DNA of 64,000 nucleotides from Proteles cristata cristata (taxonomy: Eukaryota > Chordata > Mammalia > Carnivora > Hyaenidae): contig JAESUZ010005114.1 in assembly GCA_017311185.1 (NCBI GenBank), positions 62,001 through 126,000 on the forward strand. Direction: 5' to 3'. Within the stretch, counting starts at the first letter, position 1. Every line of letters starts with the position of its first letter. Under the pieces are notes generated by a model. That model had not been told where the DNA came from. It saw only the letters and a program-made list of their open reading frames with translations, and ran no database searches. This document shows positions 55,868 through 64,000 of this stretch, one piece after another. The translations under genes and the position numbers were made by a program.

Positions 55868-57099
55868 GGCACGTTGATAGGTAAGTCAGTGTGGGGCGTG
55901 GCACACGTGCGATTTGGGGCCGCAGGGCACGTGCCTGTGGTCACCATCTGAGGTCAGGACCGCTGCCCCCTTGTGCCGGAAAGCCCCACAGCAAGGACAG
56001 TGAAGGAAGGAACGGCCTGCTTTCCCCGTGGGGGAAACAGAGGCCACGTAGTGCCTTTGGGTGCCCCCCGCCCTCCGGAATGGAGGCTCGTGGGCAGGAG
56101 CCAGGCTGCCGAGAGTCAGACACGCAGGAAGACAACGGGCCCGGGCAGCGGTGGGAGCGGGGACATGGCTGGCGCAGGTGAACTGCGCTTCTGGAAGCAC
56201 CTGTCTCCGGGTCCTAAACCCGCTGCCCAGCCTCTCTGCCAGCCTACCACCCAGCCACTCCCCTCCTCCGCTCCTTCTCCACGCGGCCGCAGAGGCCTTC
56301 CTGGCCTCGGGGTCCTGTAGCACCCCTCTCTGCTGCTCCTCCATCCCTTCCGGGGCTCGTCTGTGCCTTTGAACGTTCGTCAGTGAGTTGGGGAAGATTT
56401 GACACATGAAACAAGAGGGCTAATCCGGCTGGCGGGACACTGGCCGGGTGGTGGCCGTGAGGTCGGCCGGGGCACTCGGACCCGCGCCATCAACACCCCA
56501 ACGCATCTCCGCAGGGCAACCGTGAGAGACGAGGGGCATCAAGTGAAGGCCTCTACATGCAGATTAAACAGACGTTTCCAAAGATGATCCAAGGCGGGGC
56601 GGGGGGGGGAGGGCCGGTAAGCGGTATGTGCCAGTGTCCTACTTCAGCTGGCTTCAAGCTACCCAGGTGCCCACTTCCTGGAAACGGGACAGTGGCCTGC
56701 CCCGCGTGCGACCTGCCCTTTCCTGCGAGGCTCCGAGAGCGCCGTGCGTTTTCCTGGGCCTCAGTCCCCACCTACCAGCACCAGCAGCTGCCGGGAGGGA
56801 GGGCAGTGCCAGGCAGGGAGGACACTCCGCGCTGGCCAAGCCCCCAGCCCAGCCCCCCGCCCAGGCCCCGGCCCCCCCGCCCAGACCCCCGCCCAGTCCC
56901 CTGTCCAGGTCCCGACAACACCTGGCCCAGTGGCCCCAAGCCCCTGTGTCATGACAACACGGAATTCCCCTCTTCCTCTCTCTCTCAATCCCCTCATTTT
57001 TGGTGTGTTTCCCTTTCTCTCCCCTATGGGGTTCCTCTTACTATTGTGCCTCTTATTATTACCTTCTGCTTCCCTGCCACTACCTTCTGTTCCTCCTCC
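55868..57099. other. GC-rich single-copy DNA
   Basis: Overlapping open frames on both strands (to 196 codons at 56557-57147) are expected from GC content and lack domains. A C-rich tandem (CCCCCGCCCAG-type) lies at 56838-56910 and T-rich sequence from 56.97 kb. Confidence 0.45.
56838..56910. repeat. C-rich (CCCAGCCCCCGC)-type low-complexity tract
   Basis: Many C runs of three to seven. The minus strand has strong G-quadruplex potential. Confidence 0.85.
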
Positions 57100-57147
57100 A
57101 TTTTGCCGTTTGATTGTTTTATTAGTACCTTCTTCCTTGATCCCTAG

Positions 57148-57260
57148 GTAAGGCTTCAATTATCATTTATATGCTGATGACTCCCGAATTCATACCTACA
57201 CGCAGACTTCCTCTCTTGCCTCAGATCCGTGGGCGCAGCTGTCTGCTCCCCACAGTCACC
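57148..57260 (+). mobile_element. L2 LINE remnant
   Basis: CAATTATCATTTATATGCTG, ATGACTCCCGAATTCATACC and CAGACTTCCTCTC match the L2 coding phrase CATTATCATTTATATGCAGA, TGACTCCCAAATTTATATC, GACCTCTC. It may extend right into the GC-rich DNA but is not traceable. Confidence 0.62.
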
Positions 57261-59165
57261 CCAGGCCTCCTCGGAGACCCCCGCCCCCCGCGACCCTCTT
57301 CTGCGCGCGTGGTGCCGCCGTCACAGGGGAAGGCCCCTCCTCCTCGGCGGCACCAGCCCCTGCCGTCCCCCAGCAGCGGTGGCCGGGTCTGGTCATTCCG
57401 CTCACCCCTAATCCCCCGTGAGCACGCCTGGCCTCGGCTCAGCCTTCGCCCCCCCCGCCCCCAGGCAGGCAGCCTCCTTCCCCTCCTGCTTGGACCCCGC
57501 AAGAGCCCCTCACCCGGCCTGCGGGGCGTCAACGCTGCCGCCAGTCCAGGAGCCACGTGTCTACACGGGACACCGCCTCGCCTCAGGTCCCGCGGCTTCT
57601 CAGCGGAGCGCCCGGCGGACGCCGCTGCTGCTGCAGGGAGTTACCGCCAGTCCGTGGCCTCCAGCACTGCCGATCCATAACTTCCTAGTTCCGGAGGCCC
57701 CAGGTCCAAACTGAGGGTCCCTGAGTGAAAGCCCGGGTGTCAGCGGGGCGGGTCCCTTTCCGAGAGCTCCAGGTGACGACCGTTTTCTCGCCTTCCCCTC
57801 TGGAGGCCCCTGCTTCCTTGTCCATCATCGGAGCCAGGGAAGACCAGGGGAACTTTCTGGACAGTGTCGCTCTGGCTCCCACCCTGCGGACCCGCCTGCC
57901 CCATGTCAGGCCCCTGGTGCTCACACTGAGCCCAGCTGGTGACCCAGAATAATTGCCCCACCTGCAATCCAATAACGCCCCCTTGCCACCCACACGGCGT
58001 GTCCCCAGGTCCCAGGGATTCGATCCTGAGCATCCTTGGGGTCCGCTACTGCGCCCCCCACAGCTCACTCCCGCTTCAGGATCACGCTGGCTTCAGGGGC
58101 CACGTGTTACCTGCCCACACCGAGCCCCCTGCCCTGTGCGTGGTTCAGGCCGACTCCCACGGGTCCACCTCTCTCGGGCGTTTACAGCCGTGACCCCTCC
58201 TGGAGCGTAAGTTCCCTCCCTCCGGCTGCACCTAGTGGCGAAGCCTGGGCCCGGCCCCGCGCTCCTCTCTCTGACCGCGGCTCCGGGCCTGGGCAGCTGG
58301 CGCCCCGCGTCCTCAGGGGCTTGGGGTGCAGAACGCGCCCCTGAACTTCCCATCGCTGCCCTCGTGGCCTCAGGGAAAACCAGGACACCGGGGAACATCA
58401 CGAAAAGGGAGGGCAGAGTCAGCAGCCTTCTTTCTGGGCTTTTCCTCCCTAAACAGAGCCTCGAGGTCCAAGTCAGAAACCAGCATTTTGAAACGCAAAT
58501 CCAGGTTTTGTTGAGAAGAAAATGCACTTAGACTCGGCAGTGGAGCTCCCGTTTGCCAAAACCTTGACCAGAGGAGGGGAGGAGCAGAGGAGCAGGGACA
58601 CAGCCGCAAGCAGAAGCCGGGATGGGGAGGTGGTGGCCGGAGAGCAGAGCGGGGGGGGGGCTCAGGGGCCCCCCCGAGCGCCATCTGCCCCACCCCCCGG
58701 GGCAGGACGGGCCGCATGCAGGGCGCCCGGCCCTGTCTGCTGCCTGTGCCAGAGCACGCGGGCCGGCCGGTACCTGCACAGCCGGATGGGTGAGTGATCA
58801 TCCCTGCTCCCTCCTCCCGGGCCCTCCCGTGGGGGTGGGCAGGGTCCCCACCAGCCCCTGTGCACCTGCGGCCCCAGATCACACATCCGGCAGAAGGGGG
58901 CTTCCGTCGCTCCGGAGCTCTCTGCCCACTGTCGGAGCTCCGCTCGCGCACGCCCTCCACGGAGCCCGGGACCAGGCGGGTACAGGGAGGAAGGCTGGGC
59001 CCTGGGCCCCGACCCCCGGGGGCATCACCCACCCACAGAGGAGTCCGCACCAGGCTCTGGACAGCGAGCCGAGCTACCTCCCCGCACGCAGAGCCCCCGC
59101 TTCCTCCTTCCCCGTGTCCCCGCCGCTCTGCGCTGGGGGAGCTCGGTCCTTCCCCCGGTTCCTGA
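57261..59165. other. 1.9 kb of very GC-rich, CpG-containing single-copy DNA
   Basis: CpGs are scattered (CTGCGCGCGTGGTGCCGCCG at 57300, GCGAAGCCTGGGCCC at 58239, GCGGGCCGGCCGG at 58758). Several overlapping frames on both strands reach 144-226 codons, none with a domain. A gene end or unannotated exon cannot be ruled out, but I see no splice-consistent series. Confidence 0.4.
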
Positions 59166-59169
59166 GACT

Positions 59170-59290
59170 AGGCATCTGCTTTGTGACTCAAAAGCAATTA
59201 ATTAGCTGGTCTACATGGTTAATCTGCTCCTTGGTAATAAGAATTTGAGGATGACAGGACACATTGACCCTGAAATTACTTTATGAGCAG
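59170..59290. promoter_or_regulatory. candidate conserved noncoding element
   Basis: Abrupt switch from GC-rich to AT-rich DNA. It contains GCAATTAATTAGC (59194-59206, homeodomain TAATTA core), TTGTGACTCA (AP-1-like), TGACAGGA (59252-59259, TALE core) and TTGACCCTGAAATTACT. Texture only; function not shown. Confidence 0.3.
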
Positions 59291-59898
59291 TGCACGTGAG
59301 CTACCCCGAGCAGAGCAGACGGGCTGGGAATGCGGTGTGGAAGAGGCAGACCTTGTAAGGGCAGGACCTCAGGACCGAGCCTGCTGAGCCCCTCATAATA
59401 CGCGCTTTGGAAGCTATAGGTGCCTCCTCGCAGTAACGTGGGAAGATGGATTCATTTCGTTTGCAGAGAGCCACAGAATTAGATGATTTTATAAAGCGTC
59501 TGAAGTAAAAGAACTGCAGTCAGGAGTGTGAATGCTGGTGTTTTAAGAGCAGGTGGGGTCGGGACGGGTCAGGAGTGAATTCGGTGATTGTTTATGATGA
59601 AAACATGCTTATAGGATTCCACCTACGCAAGAGAAGAATGGATTTGATACCAAATAACATTAACTTCTGCAACTTTTTCTTTTTTCTAAGTAACAGGACA
59701 AAAAATACTTTTTTAAGTATTGAGTCAACATATGTGAACTGTGGCAACAAAAGGCAGCCCGGGCTCATTCCTTCCCAGACGGAACGGGGCCTTGCCAGCA
59801 GCCACAGGTGAGCCCAGGACACCGGCGAGGAGGTCCTCCCGTGAAAAGTGGCTTTTCCTCCGCATGGGGCCTGAGCCTTCCTCCCTTTACATAGACGT
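59291..59898. other. single-copy DNA
   Basis: No gene or repeat recognised. The 165-codon minus-strand frame (59592-60089) passes through the minisatellite and has no support. Confidence 0.45.
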
Positions 59899-60001
59899 AC
59901 CTGGACAGGTACGCCCCTCCCCGCCACACCTGGACAGGTACGCCCCTCCCCGGGCACACCTGGACAGGTACGCCCCTCCCCGCCACACCTGGATGAGTAT
60001 A
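59899..60001. repeat. 29/30-bp minisatellite, 3.5 units
   Basis: Units at 59899, 59928 and 59958 read ACCTGGACAGGTACGCCCC then TCCCCGCCAC. A partial fourth unit starts at 59987. Near-identical units imply recent duplication. Each carries the two E-box-like words (A/C)ACCTG and CAGGTA. Confidence 0.95.
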
Positions 60002-60351
60002 AGGGGGAACCTGCAATAGCAAAGTCAGCCTGACAAGAGTTGGGCTCCAAAAGCCTCTTGGTTCCTGCTAGTAAGACCCCCTCCCCCACGCAGACAGTGG
60101 GTGTTTGAGGGGCTCCAGCAAGGGGGAACCTGACACAAACGGCTCAGCCCGGGAAGCCCCCTACGTCCAGGCCAAAGACCTCCCCACCTAGGTGAGGAGC
60201 TAAAGCGCCAGGGGAAACTCCTTCTGCCCGTCACCCCTGCCCCCCACCCCCAGGGCATAACTGCCAGATTTGAGCAAAGCGCAGTGATACCAGACAAACC
60301 AAGCTGACCAAAGTATCACCGCAAAGGCTCTGAAAGTAAAATTACCACTGG

Positions 60352-60510
60352 GAGCGCCTGGGTGGCTCAGTCGGGTAAGCACCTTACTTCAGCTCAGGTC
60401 ACAATCTCACAGTTCATGAGTTTGAGCTTCGCTCGCATAAGGCTCTGTTCTGACAGTGCAGAGCCTGCTTGGGATTCTCTCTCTCTCTCTCTCAAAATTA
60501 AAAAAAAATT
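60352..60510 (+). mobile_element. Can-SINE, short copy, inside the L1 5' region
   Basis: GAGCGCCTGGGTGGCTCAG to CTCTCTCTCTCTCAAAATTA. Imperfect target-site duplication AAATTACCACTGG (60339-60351) and AAATTATCATTGG (60511-60523). The body is shorter than usual because part of the CT-rich region is missing. Confidence 0.93.
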
Positions 60511-60850
60511 AAATTATCATTGGAACCACACAGTTAGGCCTGGGGCAGCCTGCTAAAATAGGAGACCTCGATGGGAATCAGAATCCCCTAACTAACAGAC
60601 CAGATGTCCAGGATATCATCGAAAATCACTCTTCATACTAAGCAGCAGGGAAATCACGATGTGAAGGTGAAGCAATCCGCTGCCACCAGTGATGAGACAA
60701 ATCACGTGTGAGAATTACCTGGCAAGGGTTTTAAAGGAGCTGTTATACAAGTAATTCAACAACCAATGACAAAGTGTCTTGAACAAATGGGAAAAGAGAA
60801 ATATCAGCAATGAAATATAAGTTTCTAAAAAAGAACTAACTGAAATTTTA

Positions 60851-61082
60851 TTACTTTTTTTATTTTTTTTAAATGTTTTATTTATTTCTAGGAGAGAGAG
60901 AGAGAGAGACAGCGTGAACAGGGGAGGGTCAGAGAGAGAGGGAGTCACAGACTGAAACAGGCTCCAGGCTCCGAGCTGGCAGTCAGCACAGAGCCTGACG
61001 CGGGGCTCGAACCCACGAACCATGAGATCATGACCTAAGCGAAAGTCGGACGCTTAACCAACTAAGCCACCCGGGCGCCCCA
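60851..61082 (-). mobile_element. Can-SINE inside L1 ORF1
   Basis: Perfect 17-bp target-site duplication AACTAACTGAAATTTTA at 60834-60850 and 61083-61099, which is L1 sequence. Long T/A tail, (GA)n, then CAGGCTCCGAGCTGGCAGTC and head CACCCGGGCGCCCC. A recent insertion into an old L1. Confidence 0.97.
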
Positions 61083-64000
61083 AACTAACTGAAATTTTAA
61101 AGGTAAAGAACACAGTTACTGAGAGTGGAACCCTTACTGGATGGACTCAATCATCGGATGGGCTCGATAGCAAGTGGAGCTGATGGCAGCTGGAAGCCAC
61201 GGCTTGGGGACCGATTGGTAGGGCTCACCCACCTGAACAACAGAGAGAGAAGGGATAGAGAAGAAATGGGCAGAGCCTCGGGGGTCTCGAGCCGCGGGCA
61301 GAGCCGGATTCCCATCCTGGAGCCCACGAAGGACAGCAGAGAGGGGCTAGAGGGCAGTTAAGGAAATAATGACAGAAAATCGCCAGATCTGACAAAAGAT
61401 GGAAACCTGTAGATTCAACAACTCAACTCAAAACTAAGAGTCTATGCAAACTAAGATGCATCACAATTACATTTCTCAAAATTAACAAAGAAAAAAGATC
61501 TTGAGAGCAACTGGAGAGAAACAGCACATTATCCTGCAGAGCAGCAAGGCCAGTGTCTGCGGACTTTCGACGCCACCCCATGGAGGTCCCGGAAAGGGAC
61601 AGAGCATTGTCCAGGTGCTGAATGGCAGGACCCTTCAGCCATGAATTCTGGCAGAAAAAGCAAACAAAAAATCCTTCAGGCATAGGGGAAAAGTAAAGAC
61701 GTTTTCTCATGAGGAAATCTGGAGGAAAGGGTATTTGTTGCTGGTAGATCTGGGCTTAAAGAAAGGCTGGAGGAAGTCGTGCATCAGAAAGGATGCAAAG
61801 AAAGGGGAAATCGAGGAGCAGAAGGGAGGAGAAAGGATGGCAGGAAGCGTGCCTGTGGATAAATGCAGTGGCCTGTCCTCCTCGGAACTTCCTAAATCGT
61901 GCCTGATGAGTGCCTCGCCAGCGTAACGCCGCTCCAGACTCAGCACAATACTTGAGAAGCGGGACAGCAAAGAACCTAAATGGGAGTAGGGTTAGCATGT
62001 CTCACTTGAAGCGATGAAACAAGCACAATGCAGTACCCAGGGCAGCCGTGCAAAGCAATACGATTAAAAACATGGCGGACAGATAAAATCGGAACTCTTA
62101 ATCCTGAAAAAGTAACACACAGGACTTCAAAGGAGAATCCGAGGAACAAGAAACAGGAGCAAAAATAGATAAAGTGGCAGATTCAGGGTAACAAATCAAT
62201 AATCACCATAAGTGTAAATAGTGTAAATAATATCAATTAAAAGTGATTTAAAATTAAATTAAAACAACAAATGAACAGCAAAAAACTGCAACTTCAAACT
62301 ATACTCTCGGAAGGAACTCACAACAAATTCAATGACCAAGATACTAGGAGTAATATGATGGAAACGGATATAACGCCCGCCCCCCCCCGCGCGCCACACA
62401 CACAAAAGACGTGACTATCCTAATATAAGATAAAGCACACTTAGGTGCAAAGAAAATTACTAGAAACACAGACAAACATTACATAAGGATAACAAGATTA
62501 GTTCAATAGGAAAACATCATGATCTTAAATGTGTCGGCACATAAAAAAACAAAAACATAAACAAAAAAACAAAAAACAAGAAATCTCCGAAAATGTCTCA
62601 GAAGTAATATGTGATTTCAGCAATATTGCAGGATACAAAAGCTACATAGAAAAATCAATCACATTTATATATGTTAACTATGAATATGTTAACAATGAAT
62701 ATATGATAAACTAAAATTAAAAGCAATATTATAGATAATTGCTGTAAAGAAAGTGAAATGCACAGGTATAAAGCATGTATCTAATCAGTTGCTGAATATG
62801 ATCCATTTCCCATGAAATAAGTTAAAGGTGTAAATAAATGGAAAGACACTTCAGATTCATGGATTGGAAGACTCAACGTGGAAAAAGATTGAACTGCTCT
62901 ACAGGCTCAGTGCAGTCCCGATCAAAATCCCAGCATGGTGTTTTTAGACATCCACAAACTTACTCTAAAATCTCCATGAAAAGCACAGGTGTGCAACAGC
63001 TAAGACCATCTTGGACATTAAGAGCAGGGTGGGAGGAATCATTCCACCTGATATTAAGAGGCTTGTGATGCATTGTTAGTAATGAACACCACATGGTATT
63101 TGAACAGTAACATATTGTGTTCAATGGACAGAATAGAGAACCCTGAACAGAATCACAAAATATATTCAATGGAGTTTTGACAAAGGCACAAGGTAAATCA
63201 TTCCAGGAAGTACTGCGTTATTAGTAAACGGGGCTGGAGTGGACATTCGTAAGCAAAACAAACAAATAAAACACAATAAAAAACAAAACACCCCAGAAAA
63301 CAATAACAGAAGCAAACAAATCATAAAACCAAAAGCAAACAAACAAAATAAAAATACTCCTCAACCTACACTTCACACCTTATATAAAAAATAACTCAAA
63401 ATGGATCATGGGCTTAAATGTAAAAATGTGACAATATAAAACAGAAGAAAAATAATGGGGAAAATCTTCAGGATCTGGGACTAGTTCTTGGGCATTAAAA
63501 ACATAATTCATAAAAGGAAAAGCTGACAACTCAGGCCTTATTAAAATTAAGCACATTGTTTGGTTAAGCTTCTTGTGAAAAAAATAAAAAGACCAGCAGT
63601 AGCCTGGAAGAAGACACCTGTAAGTCACCTCTCTGACAAAGAACTCTTTTCTACCATGTACACACAGCCTTCAGTACTCAAAGTGCAAAAAAGCAAAAAA
63701 TCCAGTTGGAAAATGGACAGTAGACAGGAACAGCTATTTCACCAAAGGAGATGCCCAGATGTCAATAAACACAGAACGAGTGGTTCAACTTTATTATCCA
63801 TTAGGGAAACGCAAATTCAAACTTATGAGATATTATAAGACACCTATTGGAATGGCTAAACTAAAAAAAAAAAAAAAAAGACTGACAACATTAAAATCTG
63901 ACCAGGATACACTGGTAAGGGGGAGAAAGTCCTTCATGCACATCTATTCCGGGAAGAATGCAAACTGAGAGACCCATGGTGGAAAAGGTGTGGCAATTTC

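Larger units (their letters stand above)
60002..64000 (+). mobile_element. LINE-1, plus strand, broken, continues past the window
   Basis: 60.0-60.34 kb looks like 5' UTR (GGGGCTCCAGCAAGGGGGAA, AAAGACCTCCCCACC). 60.55-61.35 kb is ORF1-like (AAGAACTAACTGAAATTTTA). 61.36-61.75 kb carries CTTGAGAGCAACTGGAGAG and AATTCTGGCAGAAAAAGC. 62.1-62.5 kb is in the endonuclease region (GACTATCCTAATATAAG). 62.6-63.35 kb is late reverse transcriptase (ATTGCAGGATACAAAAGC, TCATGGATTGGAAGACTCAA, CAGTCCCGATCAAAATCCCA). 63.4-64.0 kb is the ORF2 C-terminal part (AATGGACAGTAGACAGGAAC, AGGGAAACGCAAATTCAAAC). Stops and indels are everywhere. The endonuclease-to-RT step near 62.55-62.62 kb is far too short, so there is an internal deletion. 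Confidence 0.82.

Noticed and set aside
58370..59050. 226-codon minus-strand frame and 208-codon plus-strand frame over the same GC-rich DNA
   Set aside because: Opposed long frames in GC-rich DNA are expected by chance; composition is Pro/Gly/Arg-rich with no domain.

Overview
This is vertebrate nuclear DNA from a feliform carnivore, most likely a cat-family genome. The clearest sign is a set of about 16 Can-SINE copies that begin GGGGCGCCTGGGTGGCTCAG. Their bodies carry the feliform-type CTGTGCTGACAGCTCAGAGCC segment followed by a CT-rich tail and AAATAAA. Several sit between intact target-site duplications (TSDs), so they were recent enough to keep their edges. The rest of the interspersed repeats are old mammalian families: LINE-1 (mostly L1M-type), L2, L3/CR1, MIR, a MaLR-type LTR and two DNA-transposon remnants.

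I find no protein-coding gene I can support. The open frames are short. The longest (311, 226, 221 and 213 codons) lie over minisatellites, GC-rich DNA or old LINE sequence, and none has a recognisable domain. No tRNA, rRNA or CRISPR locus was seen, and no gene-scale exon series.

Layout. 1-3.8 kb: an old antisense L1 interrupted by an LTR and four SINEs, two levels deep at one point. 4-9 kb: mostly single-copy DNA with a trinucleotide tract and two dense transcription-factor-motif patches. 9.0-9.35 kb: a six-unit 50/51-bp minisatellite. 10-11 kb: an L2 remnant and a younger L1 3' end. 11-19 kb: largely single-copy, with MIRs and an inverted SINE pair. 19.3-22.1 kb: a 20-bp and a roughly 16-bp minisatellite. 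22.7-25.4 kb: antisense L1 5' region. 26.2-26.7 kb: GATA/CATA tract. 29.5 kb: CACCTG array. 31.2 kb: an old 90-bp tandem duplication. 37.5-41.1 kb: SINE, palindrome, a roughly 450-bp CpG island with an exact CTCF-type motif, SINE and a DNA transposon. 43-53 kb: hAT-like, L1, MIR, L3 and SINE copies. 55.8 kb: a short U6-like match. 56.5-59.2 kb: very GC-rich single-copy DNA. 59.9 kb: a 29/30-bp minisatellite. 60-64 kb: a plus-strand L1 broken by two SINEs and running off the right edge.

The best candidate functional element is the CpG island with its CTCF-type motif at 39.2-39.7 kb. Five or six motif-rich AT patches look like conserved noncoding elements, but conservation cannot be seen from one sequence. 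The density of GC-rich minisatellites would fit a subtelomeric or other high-recombination setting, which is inference only. Repeat family names rest on recalled consensus sequences, not on a search.
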